Positions 29,087 through 40,406 are shown, numbered from the stretch's first letter. The stretch is 64,000 nucleotides of DNA from an uncultured Pelagibacteraceae bacterium (GCA_902622245.1 CACNPC010000001.1:1-64000), one strand, 5' to 3'. Notes: generated by a model from the sequence alone, not told the origin. A program made the numbers and translations.

Positions 29087-29536
29087 TTAATTTATTTGTT
29101 CAAAGAACTTATCTTTTAATTGATAGCTAAAAGGATATTCTTTTCCAAGTGGTTGGAATTTAGTCTTAATTACTATTACGTTTTGCTTATCAAGTTTAAA
29201 TTTCCATGTTAATTTAATGTCACCTGAAAACACTCTTAACCTACCTAAATTTGTAAATCTCCATCCATCTTCTGAAATGACTTTTCCATCTTGGTATCTT
29301 TTGTAATTCTTTTCATCAAATATATAAGTTACAACACCTTGATTTCTTTCATCTTCCAATGTTATTGCATAATTATTTAAAAATTCTGCTGTTTGAGATT
29401 TATTCAAACTTTTCTTGGATATTGATTTTAAAAAGTCGGTTGTTTTGTCAATTGTTTCATCTATCTTATCTTTGGCTATCGATATCGATGACAAAAAAAG
29501 AAAAATAAAAAAAATACTCAATATTTTTTTAAACAT
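29087..29536 (-). CDS. Hypothetical secreted protein
   Basis: 149 aa with signal peptide MFKKILSIFFIFLFLSSISIA. Confidence 0.6.
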   Translation of the reverse strand: MFKKILSIFFIFLFLSSISIAKDKIDETIDKTTDFLKSISKKSLNKSQTAEFLNNYAITLEDERNQGVVTYIFDEKNYKRYQDGKVISEDGWRFTNLGRLRVFSGDIKLTWKFKLDKQNVIVIKTKFQPLGKEYPFSYQLKDKFFEQIN

Positions 29537-29542
29537 AACTAT

Positions 29543-30466
29543 TTAACTTAATAAATTTATAGTAAATAAAAAGGTAAATATTGAAGCAAATGTGGAAATA
29601 AATATTGCCTTAATGATATTTTCTGGACTTACATTATATGCAGAACACATAACAATTGACGTAGCTCCACATGGACCAACACTAACTAGCAAAGCTCCAG
29701 CAAAATTAATTGGATTTGATAAGCTAAAGAATGTGTAACCTAAAATTAGCAAAATCAATGGTGATATAATAAGTTTTAATATTGAAATAGTGATTGTTAA
29801 TTTATTGAAAACTTTTTTTGAATAAAAAGAAAGAATAATACCGATTGCAAATAAACCAACTGGCATCACGCATGCAGCCAGTCTTTGCAGAATATACTCA
29901 AATGGGGTTTCGTCAATATTGATCTTTGAAATCCTTATTATCAATCCAATTAATATTGCTAATATCATCGGATTTAATATTAAATTTCTTAAAAACTTAA
30001 ATAATTTAATTTTTTTTTTTACAGTAAGCTCTAAAAAGAAACTAACTATGGATAATAAAACTACACTATCCATTAAAATAATACCTGATATTTGAGTTAT
30101 CGTACTTCCAGAAAAGAAAATTTCTGCAATAGGTAAAACTAATATTACGTGATTAGATAAAGCAACTGTTAAAGCCCAAATAATTGACTCTTGAACTGAT
30201 CTTTTGAAAGTATTTTTGGTTAATAAGAAAGCAAATATTCCACTCGTTAATTGCATTAAAAAATATGATGAAATTTGAGACACATCTATTTCACCAACAT
30301 CACTTTGTGCAACAAGTTTTATGATCAAAGCTGGTACCGCTATATAAAATGAAAATAAATTAAATATTCTAGCCTTCTGTAAATCAAATATTTTAATATA
30401 TCCTAAAAGATAACCAATAAGAGTAATACCTATAAATGGAGTTAAACCTAGAAATACCTGAAACAT
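29543..30466 (-). CDS. AEC family transporter (auxin efflux carrier-like)
   Basis: About 10 TM; VSVGPCGATSIVMCSAYNVSPENIIKAIFIST near the C-terminus. Confidence 0.85.
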   Translation of the reverse strand: MFQVFLGLTPFIGITLIGYLLGYIKIFDLQKARIFNLFSFYIAVPALIIKLVAQSDVGEIDVSQISSYFLMQLTSGIFAFLLTKNTFKRSVQESIIWALTVALSNHVILVLPIAEIFFSGSTITQISGIILMDSVVLLSIVSFFLELTVKKKIKLFKFLRNLILNPMILAILIGLIIRISKINIDETPFEYILQRLAACVMPVGLFAIGIILSFYSKKVFNKLTITISILKLIISPLILLILGYTFFSLSNPINFAGALLVSVGPCGATSIVMCSAYNVSPENIIKAIFISTFASIFTFLFTINLLS

Positions 30467-31254
30467 TATTGGACAGTAATTCTATGCATAATTCTATTAC
30501 CTTTAAAAGCTGTAGCTTGATGAAGCATAGATCTATTATCCCAAATGGCTAATTGGTTCTTTTCCCACTCTAAAGAATATTGAAAACTTTTTTTTAATTG
30601 GTGTTTAAATAAATAAGTTTTAAATTTTTTGTCAATTTTACTATTATTAAAACGTATAAAGTGTCCTGGACTACAATATAAAGTATATTTACTATTTATT
30701 TTCCTTATTAATTTATGTTTAGAAATGAGCTCTTTAGCTTTTTTCCCTTTTTCTTTCTCTCTTTCCAATCTTGTTACAGAAATAGGCCCTTCTGATGAAA
30801 ATATACATTTTTCGTTTTTAAACTTTCTTTTAAAGTTAGCTGGTAATTTTTCATAAGCTAAATATTGGGAACAGAAATCTGTGTTTGCCTGACCTTTTTT
30901 CGGAACTAATTTAGATAGTAACATTGTAAATCTAGGTGGCTTTTTAGTATAAATTGAGTCTGTATGAAATTGCTCACCAAAACTAGGGCCTTTATCAGTA
31001 GATTTTCTTTGAACAACAGTTATTTGAGGATATTTTTTATTCAATCCTTTTAGCCTTGGATAGTTTGCAAGTTTTCCAAATTTTTTTGCAAATTTTACAT
31101 AATGACCAGAATTTAATTTTTGGTTTCTAAAATAAATCATCCCATATTTTGATAAAGCAGATTTTATTTTTTTTAATGTAGAATTATTAATTTTATTTAA
31201 ATCACAGATTAATTCTGCACCTATATTTTTTTTATTTGGAATAATTTTAAGCAT
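30466..31254 (-). CDS. TauD/TfdA family Fe(II)/2-oxoglutarate dioxygenase
   Basis: GPSFGEQFHTDSIYTKKPPRFTML (HxD), WEKNQLAIWDNRSMLHQATA...HRITVQ. Confidence 0.9.
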   Translation of the reverse strand: MLKIIPNKKNIGAELICDLNKINNSTLKKIKSALSKYGMIYFRNQKLNSGHYVKFAKKFGKLANYPRLKGLNKKYPQITVVQRKSTDKGPSFGEQFHTDSIYTKKPPRFTMLLSKLVPKKGQANTDFCSQYLAYEKLPANFKRKFKNEKCIFSSEGPISVTRLEREKEKGKKAKELISKHKLIRKINSKYTLYCSPGHFIRFNNSKIDKKFKTYLFKHQLKKSFQYSLEWEKNQLAIWDNRSMLHQATAFKGNRIMHRITVQ

Positions 31255-32122
31255 TTTTTAAAAAGAAACTTTTTAATTGTTTAATAGTTTCTTTGGGATT
31301 TTGCTCTGGTATAAAATGTCCAGATTTAACAGCAGCTCCAACAACTTTTTTATTTGAATAATTTTGCCAAATTTTAATCGGTTTAAATTGTTTGCCTATA
31401 ACTCCACTTTTTCCCCATAAAACTTGAACAGGAATATTTAATTTTTTCTTTCGATCGTATCTGTCATGATCAAGATCAATTGTAGCAGATGCTCTATAAT
31501 CCTCACATGATCCATGAATTCTCTTTGGTTGCTTAAAGCACTTTAAGTAACCCTCTTCAACTTTTCCAAACTTATGATTGCCAGACCATTTGTCCAAGCA
31601 ATACTTCATCCATTTCCTTGGATCACTCATTATCATTCTTTCTGGTAACCATTTTGGTTGAATTAAGAAAAACCAATGAAAGTAAGCTTTTGCAAAATCT
31701 CTAGTTGTTAGTTCATACATATCTAAAGTTGGACAAATATCTAAAACACTAAGAGCAAGGACGTTTTTTCTGTGATCTCTTGCCAATCTATGAGCAACTC
31801 TTCCACCTCTATCATGACCTGCAACATAAAATTTACTATACCCTAATTTTACCATCATTTGTTTCATGTCGTTTGCCATTTCTCTTTTTGAGTAATTAAA
31901 ATGTTTATTATCAGATGGTGGAGCTAAACTGTTTCCATAACCTCTTAAGTCTGCTGCAACTACAGTAAAACTTTTTGATAACCCTGGAGCTGTTTTATGC
32001 CACATTAAATGAGTTTGAGGATAGCCATGAAGTAATAATAAAGGTGGTCCATCTCCTTTAATTTTACAAAAGACTTTTCCTTTTTTAACTTTGACGTATT
32101 TGCTCTTAAATCCTTCAAACAT
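31247..32122 (-). CDS. Alpha/beta hydrolase, haloacetate-dehalogenase-like
   Basis: HGYPQTHLMWHK, DLRGYGNS, VAGHDRGGRVAHRLARDH, AYFHWFFLIQPKWLPERMI, CEDYRASATIDLDHD, SGHFIPEQNP. Confidence 0.85.
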   Translation of the reverse strand: MFEGFKSKYVKVKKGKVFCKIKGDGPPLLLLHGYPQTHLMWHKTAPGLSKSFTVVAADLRGYGNSLAPPSDNKHFNYSKREMANDMKQMMVKLGYSKFYVAGHDRGGRVAHRLARDHRKNVLALSVLDICPTLDMYELTTRDFAKAYFHWFFLIQPKWLPERMIMSDPRKWMKYCLDKWSGNHKFGKVEEGYLKCFKQPKRIHGSCEDYRASATIDLDHDRYDRKKKLNIPVQVLWGKSGVIGKQFKPIKIWQNYSNKKVVGAAVKSGHFIPEQNPKETIKQLKSFFLKNA

Positions 32123-32226
32123 TTATTTACTTTAATTTATATTTTTATAATTCAATCAGTAATTTTAAAATTGTTCAAATACAACGTTTATAAGCTTAAT
32201 TATTAAATTGAATTATCATTCATTGG

Positions 32227-33279
32227 ATGTATACCTTCATTTTTGTGAGAATTGAAGAAGAGCTAAAACTAGATTATTCCGACGTACTTTTTAGACCTAA
32301 AAGAAGCACTCTTAAAAGTAGAAAAGATGTAAATCTAAAGAGAACTTATCGTTTTAAATACAGTAATAACGAATGGTCTGGAATTCCTATAATGGCTGCT
32401 AACATGGATGGTGTTGGAGAGCTAGGTGTTGCACAAAAGTTATCAGAATATGGGATGATTACATGCTTAACAAAGCAGCATGATGTTAAAAAAATAAAAC
32501 AATTTAAAAAAATTAAATCAATATATCCAAATGTAGCTTTAAGTATTGGAACAAAAAAAGAAGATTTTCAAAATTTAGATAAGGTTTTAAAGGAATTTAG
32601 TTTCATTAAATTTATATGTATTGATGTTGCTAACGGTTATTCAGAGCATTTTAGTAAATTTTTAAAATCTGTTAGGGATAAATATCCAACGAAAACAATC
32701 ATAGCTGGCAATGTAGTTACCGCCGATATGACTCAAGAATTGATTTTATCAGGAGCAGATATTGTAAAAGTTGGAATTGGACCAGGAAGTGTCTGTACTA
32801 CACGTATACAAACTGGAGTTGGCTATCCTCAGTTAAGTGCGGTAATAGAATGTGCTGATGCAGCTCATGGATTAGGTGCACATATCATTGCAGATGGCGG
32901 ATGTACATGTCCAGGTGATGTTGCTAAAGCATTTGGTGGTGGAGCTGATTTTGTTATGCTTGGAGGAATGTTTGCGGGTCACGATGAAGGTAAAGGAAAA
33001 TTAGTAAAATCTAATGGTTCAAAATATATAGAATTTTATGGATCAAGTTCTGAAACAGCTAATAAAAAACATTATGGTGGTTTATCTGATTATAGAAGCA
33101 GTGAAGGTAGAACAGTAAGAGTTAAGTATCGTGGTAAAATTAATGATACAATTTTAAATATTTTAGGTGGTGTAAGAAGTAGTTGCACATATGTTGGAGC
33201 ACCCTCATTAAAACAATTAAGTAAATGTACGACTTTTGTAAGAGTTACAAAGCAATTTAACGATACATTTGTAAAATAA
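32227..33279 (+). CDS. guaC: GMP reductase / IMPDH family
   Basis: [72 protein letters not shown]. The exact start is uncertain. Confidence 0.9.
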   Translation: MYTFIFVRIEEELKLDYSDVLFRPKRSTLKSRKDVNLKRTYRFKYSNNEWSGIPIMAANMDGVGELGVAQKLSEYGMITCLTKQHDVKKIKQFKKIKSIYPNVALSIGTKKEDFQNLDKVLKEFSFIKFICIDVANGYSEHFSKFLKSVRDKYPTKTIIAGNVVTADMTQELILSGADIVKVGIGPGSVCTTRIQTGVGYPQLSAVIECADAAHGLGAHIIADGGCTCPGDVAKAFGGGADFVMLGGMFAGHDEGKGKLVKSNGSKYIEFYGSSSETANKKHYGGLSDYRSSEGRTVRVKYRGKINDTILNILGGVRSSCTYVGAPSLKQLSKCTTFVRVTKQFNDTFVK

Positions 33280-34353
33280 ATGAAAGAGTATTCTATAGCT
33301 TCTATTGCTGGTGACGGCATTGGAAAAGAAGTTGTACCTGAAGCGCAAAAAATATTAAAAGAAATTTCTCAACAGCATCAATTCAAATTAAAGATAGAAG
33401 ATTATGATTTTGCATCATGTGATTATTATGAAAAGCATGGAAAAATGATGCCAGATGACTGGAAAGATAAATTAACTAAACACGATGCAATTTTCTTTGG
33501 TGCAGTTGGTATGCCAGATAAATATCCAGATCACATAACTCTTTGGGGTTCATTATTAAAATTTAGAAGAGAGTTTGATCAGTTTATTAATTTAAGACCT
33601 GTAAAGCTTTTTGAAGGTGTAAATGCACCGTTAGCTAATAAAAAACCTGGTGATATTGATATGATAATTGTTAGAGAAAATACGGAAGGTGAATACTCAT
33701 CAGTCGGTGGAAGAATGTATCAGGGAACTGATAGAGAAGTGGTTATTCAAGAAACAGTAATGTCAAAATATGGAATAGATAGAGTTCAACAATTTGCTTT
33801 TGAATTAGCAAAAAAAAGAAAAAGAAAAAAATTAACAAGTGCAACTAAATCAAATGGAATATCAATTACAATGCCTTATTGGGACGAAAGATTTAATGAG
33901 AATAAAAAAAATTATTCTGATGTGGAAACTGATCAGTACCATATTGATATATTAGCTGCTAGATTTGTTCTAAGTCCTGAACGTTTTGATGTGATAGTCG
34001 CATCAAACCTTTTTGGAGATATTTTATCAGATCTAGGGCCAGCTTGTACTGGAACTATTGGAATTGCACCGTCTGGAAATATAAATCCAACTAATAAGTA
34101 TCCATCATTATTTGAACCAGTTCATGGATCTGCACCAGATATAGCAGGTCAAGGAATTGCCAATCCAATAGGTCAAATTTGGTCAGCTGCAATGATGTTA
34201 GATTACTTAGGTGAAAAAGAAGCTTCTGATAGAATAGTAAAATCAATTGAATTAACTCTTAAAGATAAAGACAGTCGAACAAAAGATCTTCAAGGCTCTA
34301 GTAATACAGAACAATGTTCAAAAAAAATTTTAGATAATCTTAGTTCAGTCTAA
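33280..34353 (+). CDS. Isocitrate/isopropylmalate dehydrogenase family, probable tartrate dehydrogenase
   Basis: IAGDGIGKEVVPEA, LLKFRREFDQFINLRPVKLFEG, IVRENTEGEYSSVGGR, FGDILSDLGPACTGTIGIAPSGNI. Confidence 0.9.
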   Translation: MKEYSIASIAGDGIGKEVVPEAQKILKEISQQHQFKLKIEDYDFASCDYYEKHGKMMPDDWKDKLTKHDAIFFGAVGMPDKYPDHITLWGSLLKFRREFDQFINLRPVKLFEGVNAPLANKKPGDIDMIIVRENTEGEYSSVGGRMYQGTDREVVIQETVMSKYGIDRVQQFAFELAKKRKRKKLTSATKSNGISITMPYWDERFNENKKNYSDVETDQYHIDILAARFVLSPERFDVIVASNLFGDILSDLGPACTGTIGIAPSGNINPTNKYPSLFEPVHGSAPDIAGQGIANPIGQIWSAAMMLDYLGEKEASDRIVKSIELTLKDKDSRTKDLQGSSNTEQCSKKILDNLSSV

Positions 34354-34368
34354 AATTTAATCAAAATT

Positions 34369-35250
34369 ATGAATTTTCTTAAAAATAAATCTATTACCAA
34401 AGTTATAATTTTATCTATATCTGGATTTTTTATTTTAGTTTGCCAAGACTCTACTGCAAAATATCTAGGAACATTAATGCCATTAAATCAAGTAATTTGG
34501 GGCAGATTTTTTTTTCACTTTGTGATTATTTTAATTTTATTCGCGATATTAAAACCTAAGTTAAACTTAAAAAGCAATTTTAAAATTAATATTATTAGAT
34601 CTATATTAATGGTTTTTGCTACTTTTTTTTTCATTCATTCTTTACAAAAATTTGACCTAGTAGATATCTATGTAGTGTTTTTCTCAGCTCCATTAATAGT
34701 ATCAATTTTAACAGCATTATTTTTAAAAGATATTCTTTCACCGAAAGGTATAATTTTAATGTTATTAAGCTTCGGGTGTATAATTTATTCAATGAGTCCA
34801 AGTATGAAAGTTTTAAGTTTAGACTTAATTTTTCCTTTGGTACCACCAGTATGTTGGGCTTTATATCAATTTTTTACAAAATTTATTTCTGGTAATAATG
34901 ATCCTTTAGTGGCGTTATTTTATGCTGCTGTTGTTGGGGCAATTGTTTTCTCTATTTATGTAATGTTAGACTGGACACCTATTGAGAATAAAAGGTTATG
35001 GGCTTGGTTGATATTTCTTGGTGTATTAGGTTTTACTAGTCACCTTTTAATTATATTTGCAATTCAATTATCAAATTTGTCATTTGTAACTAATTTTCAA
35101 TATTCACAATTAATTTGGTCAACATTAATAAATTTTTATATATTTGGAGTACCTTTTGATTTTAATAAAACTTTTGGAGTTATTGGAATAATTGTTTTTG
35201 GAGTTTTGTTTGTTCAAGCTGAAAGTAGAAAAAAGAAAATTAGTTCTTAA
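34369..35250 (+). CDS. EamA/DMT family transporter
   Basis: About 10 TM, 293 aa, duplicated EamA-like halves. Confidence 0.85.
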   Translation: MNFLKNKSITKVIILSISGFFILVCQDSTAKYLGTLMPLNQVIWGRFFFHFVIILILFAILKPKLNLKSNFKINIIRSILMVFATFFFIHSLQKFDLVDIYVVFFSAPLIVSILTALFLKDILSPKGIILMLLSFGCIIYSMSPSMKVLSLDLIFPLVPPVCWALYQFFTKFISGNNDPLVALFYAAVVGAIVFSIYVMLDWTPIENKRLWAWLIFLGVLGFTSHLLIIFAIQLSNLSFVTNFQYSQLIWSTLINFYIFGVPFDFNKTFGVIGIIVFGVLFVQAESRKKKISS

Positions 35251-37678
35251 AATCTTTATTGTTTAAAGGTTTTTCTAATACTTCAACTAGATATTTTTGT
35301 TTTTCAATTTCAATATATATATTTTTGTCTTTTAATGTTTCAACTGTATTTCCAGAATTGACATATCCAAAAGAAAGATTTTTTTCATAACAAAAAGAAT
35401 AGTTTCCTGAAGTTGTTCTTCCAATAATTTTATCGTCTATATAAATAGGTTCTTCATGTAGTAAAAGTGGCTCACCAGGTTTACTATCTTTAAGAGTAAA
35501 CATCATCATTCTCTTATCTAATTTTTGGTCTTTAATTTTTAATAGAGCATCTTTTCCAATAAAGTTTACATTTTTCTTATAACTAATTGCAAATTTTAAA
35601 CCTGCTTGATACTGATTTTCCTCTGGTGAAATATCATGTCCCCAGTGAACAAATCCACTTTCCATTCTCATAATATCCATTGCATGCATTCCACAATGAG
35701 ATAGTTCGAAGTTTTTCCCCTCTTCAATTAGAATTTCATATAAATCCTTAGCTAAACTTGAGTCAACATAAAGCTCAAATCCTAATTCACCAACATAAGA
35801 AAGTCGTTGAGCCCAAACTTTAACACCATTTATCATGATGAACTTCCCAGTTCCAAACTTAAATTGGTCATTACTAAAATCATCATTACTTATTTTCGAA
35901 ATCATCTCTCTACTCTTTGGACCGAATAATCCTAGACAACAAATATCCTCTGTTACATCTTTAAATGATACATCTTCATCTAAATACTTTAATATATGAT
36001 ATTTATCGTGTTCTCTCGTAGCTGCAGAGCTTACAACTCTAAAAAAGTTTTTATCCATACATACAACAGTTAAATCTGTTTCTATTCCACCGTCCTCATT
36101 TAACATATGAGTGTATGTTGTTTTTCCAATCTCATTTTTAATATTAGCAGTACACAACTTTTGCAATTCTTGATGTGTTTTTTCACCTTTTAAGTCAAAC
36201 TTAGAGAAAGTTGAAAAATCAAATAGACCAACATTTTTTCTTGCATTTAAAGTTTCATGCTTTGCTGATGGGTACCAATTTTGATAATTAAAACTATATT
36301 CATACTTAGGTTCTTTACCATTTAATGAATACCACATTGGTCTTTCAAAACCTCCTGCAACTCCAAAACAAGCTCCTGCTTTTTTTAATTCTTCATGATA
36401 GGGCAAAAGTTTTTGATTTCTTGATGTATTTGGTTGTTTATAAGGCCAATGCATTCCATACAGATCACCAAGCGTTTCTGTTACTCTTTCCATAATAAAG
36501 TTTTTTGATGAATGGAATTTTTGAAACCTTTTAATATCCACTGAAAACAAATCTTCATTAATATGTCCATTCATCATCCATTCAGCAGTGACCCTACCCG
36601 CTCCTCCTGAGCTAGCAATTCCAATGCTATTAAAGCCACAACATGTATATAGATTTTTAACTTCAGGGGTTTCGCCTAATAAATATTGAGTATCTGGAGT
36701 AAAAGACTCTGGACCAGAGAAGAATTTTCTTATTCCTGCACTTTCTAACATTGGCAATCTATGAAATGATTTTTCTAAGAAAGGTTCAAAGTGATCAAAA
36801 TCATCTGGCAGTTCACCAAACGAAAAATTGTCTGGCACTCTTCCTGTATCTTTAAAAGCCGGTTTTGCCTTTGGTTCAAAAATACCAACAAGCATTTTTC
36901 CTGCATCTTCTTTCAAATATAAACAAGCATTATAATCTCTTAAAACGGGAAGATTTTGAGGTAAATTTTTTATTGGTTCAGTGATTATATAAAAATGTTC
37001 ATTTGGGTATAAAGGAACACTAACATTAATTTCTTCACCTAATTGTCTTGACCACATTCCTGTTGCCATAATTACATACTCACAATCTATAATACCTTTT
37101 TCTGTTTCAACTCCACTTATTCTTGAATTTTTTGTAAGTATTTTTTTTACAGGTGTTTTTTCAAAAATCTTTGCGCCCTCCATTTTTGCAGCTTTTGCAA
37201 GTACATTAGTTACTCCAACTGGATCTGCTTGAGCATCTTTTGGCATATAAACACCACCTACAATATCTTCACTATGTAATACGGGATACAATTCCTTTAA
37301 ACGTTTTTTATTAAGAACTTCTACTTCAACATCTGATAATTGAGCAGTTGTTGCTTGTCTTAGTAGTTCTTGCATTCTTTCTTTGGTAGATGCAACCGTG
37401 ATTGCACCATTTTGTTTCATTCCGGTTGATAGACCTGTAGTCTTTTCTAAATCTTTATAAAGATCTAAAGAATATTTTCTAATTTTTGTAATTGTTGATG
37501 ATGCACCTAATTGACCAAGAAGGCCTGCAGCGTGCCAAGTAGTTCCTGATGTTAATTGATCTCTTTCAAGCAATATTACATCTTTCCAACCAAATTTTGC
37601 CAGATGATAAGCGCATGATGTTCCGGCAACGCCTCCACCTATAACAACTACTTTAGTACTTTTTGGTAACTCTTTCAT
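35240..37678 (-). CDS. FAD-dependent oxidoreductase with GcvT-like C-terminal domain (dimethylglycine/sarcosine dehydrogenase family)
   Basis: [48 protein letters not shown]-terminal GELGFELYV and DIMRMESGFVHWGHDISPEENQYQAGL. Confidence 0.92.
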   Translation of the reverse strand: MKELPKSTKVVVIGGGVAGTSCAYHLAKFGWKDVILLERDQLTSGTTWHAAGLLGQLGASSTITKIRKYSLDLYKDLEKTTGLSTGMKQNGAITVASTKERMQELLRQATTAQLSDVEVEVLNKKRLKELYPVLHSEDIVGGVYMPKDAQADPVGVTNVLAKAAKMEGAKIFEKTPVKKILTKNSRISGVETEKGIIDCEYVIMATGMWSRQLGEEINVSVPLYPNEHFYIITEPIKNLPQNLPVLRDYNACLYLKEDAGKMLVGIFEPKAKPAFKDTGRVPDNFSFGELPDDFDHFEPFLEKSFHRLPMLESAGIRKFFSGPESFTPDTQYLLGETPEVKNLYTCCGFNSIGIASSGGAGRVTAEWMMNGHINEDLFSVDIKRFQKFHSSKNFIMERVTETLGDLYGMHWPYKQPNTSRNQKLLPYHEELKKAGACFGVAGGFERPMWYSLNGKEPKYEYSFNYQNWYPSAKHETLNARKNVGLFDFSTFSKFDLKGEKTHQELQKLCTANIKNEIGKTTYTHMLNEDGGIETDLTVVCMDKNFFRVVSSAATREHDKYHILKYLDEDVSFKDVTEDICCLGLFGPKSREMISKISNDDFSNDQFKFGTGKFIMINGVKVWAQRLSYVGELGFELYVDSSLAKDLYEILIEEGKNFELSHCGMHAMDIMRMESGFVHWGHDISPEENQYQAGLKFAISYKKNVNFIGKDALLKIKDQKLDKRMMMFTLKDSKPGEPLLLHEEPIYIDDKIIGRTTSGNYSFCYEKNLSFGYVNSGNTVETLKDKNIYIEIEKQKYLVEVLEKPLNNKDFKN

Positions 37679-37704
37679 ACTTAATGTGATTTATACGATT
37701 AAAT

Positions 37705-38760
37705 TTAAAAGCAAACAATATGATCGATATGGATGGGTCTTTTTATACCAAATTTTTCATCGACTTCATGTTGATGAATATGATGAGAATGCACAAAAAC
37801 TGGTATTAATTTATTACTTAATGTTTTTAATGTATAAATAAAATTTGATCCTCTGAATTTTCTATCTACTACTTCAAGTTTAAGATTGCTCGCATCATCA
37901 TGCTGTAAGTCCTCTGGCTGTATTAATAGTTTTACTTTAGATCCTATTGGGAACGGTCTAGCAAAATTTCCAGTTATTGTACCTAAATCTTCATTTTCAA
38001 GACTTTTCGGACTGGTAACTTCTGCTGGTATTAATGTGCCTCTATTTAAAAAATTAACTACCTCTACTGAATTTGGCAAATGATAAACATTATATGGATC
38101 ATCATATTGCTTTAATTCACCATCTAATATTATTCCACATTTACTGCCTAGATAAAAAGCTTCATAAGAATCGTGTGTTACAATTATTGTAGTTATTTTA
38201 GAATTTGTTAAAATTTGTTTTAATTCAACTTGAATTTCCTCCTTAAAACTTTGATCTACATTAGATAATGGCTCATCAAGCATTAATAAATCAGGTTGAG
38301 AAACTAAAGATCTTGCTAGAGATGCTCTTTGGGCTTCGCCAGCACTTATCTCATGCGGAAATTTATTTAATATTTTATTTAAGTTTAAAAAATTAATTAC
38401 TTCTTTAGTTTGTATTTTTTTATCATCTTTCACTCTATCTGAACCAAGATTAATATTTTTTTCTATATTGTAATGAGGAAATAAGCTGTTCTCTTGAAAT
38501 GATAGAGCAATATTACGATTTTCTGGTTCGATATGAATATTTTCAGAAGAAATTGTTCTGCCTTTTAGATTTATTTTACCTTTATTAATTTTTTCTAAAC
38601 CAGCAATAGTTCTTAATATTGTAGTTTTGCCTATACCAGACGGACCAAGTAAACATACAATTTCACCTTCATTTTCAATATTTAAAGAAACATTATTAAC
38701 TTTATTTTTCCCACCAGCAGCAAAAGATACATTTTCAATTTCAAAAAAATTATTAGCCAT
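37705..38760 (-). CDS. Iron(III)-type ABC transporter ATP-binding protein
   Basis: LLGPSGIGKTTILRTIAG, EISAGEAQRASLARSL, LLMLDEPLSNVD. Confidence 0.93.
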   Translation of the reverse strand: MANNFFEIENVSFAAGGKNKVNNVSLNIENEGEIVCLLGPSGIGKTTILRTIAGLEKINKGKINLKGRTISSENIHIEPENRNIALSFQENSLFPHYNIEKNINLGSDRVKDDKKIQTKEVINFLNLNKILNKFPHEISAGEAQRASLARSLVSQPDLLMLDEPLSNVDQSFKEEIQVELKQILTNSKITTIIVTHDSYEAFYLGSKCGIILDGELKQYDDPYNVYHLPNSVEVVNFLNRGTLIPAEVTSPKSLENEDLGTITGNFARPFPIGSKVKLLIQPEDLQHDDASNLKLEVVDRKFRGSNFIYTLKTLSNKLIPVFVHSHHIHQHEVDEKFGIKRPIHIDHIVCF

Positions 38761-40370
38761 TAGTCTTTCAAAATAAATTTAGACGTAATCAAAATAAATG
38801 TACTTGCAATTAATATCAAGAATAATGATGGAACTGCTGCAGCCTCTAAGAGATCTTGAGATGCAAAAATATATGCTGTAGTAGCGAATGTTTCAAAGTT
38901 AAATGGTCTCAATATCAAAGTTATAGGTAATTCTTTTATTACTTCTATAGTAATCAATATCCCTATAAGAAAAACAGAATTTTTTAAATAAGGAACATGA
39001 ATTCCTAAAAAAGTTTTTATTTTCGAGTAACCAAGAAGATAAGAACTTTCATCAATTGACCTATTTATTCTTTCATAACCAGTTTTCAAACCGTTATAAG
39101 CTAATGAATAAAATCTGATAAAATAAACTATCACTAAACCAAAAATAGATCCTATAAAAACTCTCTTTATAGAATTAAATTCAAGGGCTTTTATAAAAGT
39201 ATTATCAAACCAAGCAATAAAAGTGATGAATGCTACAGCTAAAATTACACCAGGGATTGCATAACCAGTAATAGAAAATGTTGTAAGATAATTTAAGAAT
39301 TTACTTTTAGTTACTCTGTTTCCATAATTTGAAATAAATGAAAAAATTACTAGAACAACGCTTGATAAAAATACCAGGTAAATTGTATTTATAAATAATT
39401 GAAAAGTATTTAAATCAAATAAATTTTTTGGAAAAATTATTGTCCAATACAACATTTGTAAAACAGGGAATAAAAAGCTGACTAAAAAAACTAAAAAACA
39501 AAATCCGAATGCTAAAGATCCTTTTGAAAAGTTTAATTTAATTTTCTTCTTTTTTTTAATTCCTCCCTTAACTGGAGAGTGATATTGAGCTTTTTTTCTT
39601 GAGATATTCTCAATAAAAAAAAGTCCTAATATAAATAATAGTAAAAAAAATGAGAGCTGATTTGCAAAAGCTAAATCATCAAAAGATATCCATGAATCAT
39701 ATATTCCAGTAGTAAGAGTTGCTATTCCAAAAAATGACACTGCTCCAAAATCTGATAATGTTTCCATAGCAACTAAGGCTAATCCAGCAACTATCGCTGG
39801 TCTTGCAGATGGTAAAATGATTTTAAAGAAAGACTTATATTTTGAAAAACCTAGATTTTGTCCTAATTCTATTAAATTTTGAGACTGATAATGAAAAGAT
39901 GCTCTAGTTAGAACATAAACATATCCAAATAGTGAAAAAGAAATAGATAAAATAGCACCAAGCATACCATCAAATTTTGGGATGGATTGATTGTATTCAC
40001 CAGGTCCAAATAAAGATTTCAATATTGAATATAGTGTTCCAAAGTTTTCAAAAAAAGCAGTTAATGAATAAGCATAAATGTAAGCAGGTACTGCAAAAGA
40101 TAATATTAAAGCCCATTTAAAAAATTTAACGCCTGGAAATTCATAAAATGATACTACATATGCACAGCCTACACCTAAAATTAATGTCAGAAATAAAACT
40201 CCTAAAAGTAATATTAAAGAATTATAAATATATACAATTAAAAATGTATTTTTTAAAATATCAAAGTAATTAGTTGTTTCTTGGAAGAAACTTGCAAACA
40301 CAGTCAAAATTGGAATTGCAACAACAAATGAAACTAAAAATGAAGAAAGGTACCAGGAATTAAATTTCAT
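38760..40370 (-). CDS. Iron(III) ABC transporter permease (two fused permease domains)
   Basis: 536 aa, about 12 TM; LGQNLGFSKYKSFFKIILPSARPAIVAGLALVAMETLSDFGAVSFFG. Confidence 0.92.
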   Translation of the reverse strand: MKFNSWYLSSFLVSFVVAIPILTVFASFFQETTNYFDILKNTFLIVYIYNSLILLLGVLFLTLILGVGCAYVVSFYEFPGVKFFKWALILSFAVPAYIYAYSLTAFFENFGTLYSILKSLFGPGEYNQSIPKFDGMLGAILSISFSLFGYVYVLTRASFHYQSQNLIELGQNLGFSKYKSFFKIILPSARPAIVAGLALVAMETLSDFGAVSFFGIATLTTGIYDSWISFDDLAFANQLSFFLLLFILGLFFIENISRKKAQYHSPVKGGIKKKKKIKLNFSKGSLAFGFCFLVFLVSFLFPVLQMLYWTIIFPKNLFDLNTFQLFINTIYLVFLSSVVLVIFSFISNYGNRVTKSKFLNYLTTFSITGYAIPGVILAVAFITFIAWFDNTFIKALEFNSIKRVFIGSIFGLVIVYFIRFYSLAYNGLKTGYERINRSIDESSYLLGYSKIKTFLGIHVPYLKNSVFLIGILITIEVIKELPITLILRPFNFETFATTAYIFASQDLLEAAAVPSLFLILIASTFILITSKFILKD

Positions 40371-40406
40371 ATATTATAATCCGCTTTATAATCATGAAAA
40401 TCAAAA

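Noticed and set aside
32147-32216. 10-bp inverted repeat ATAATTCAAT...ATTGAATTAT upstream of GMP reductase
   Set aside because: Very AT-rich arms separated by about 50 bp in an AT-rich intergenic region; chance cannot be excluded without conservation data.
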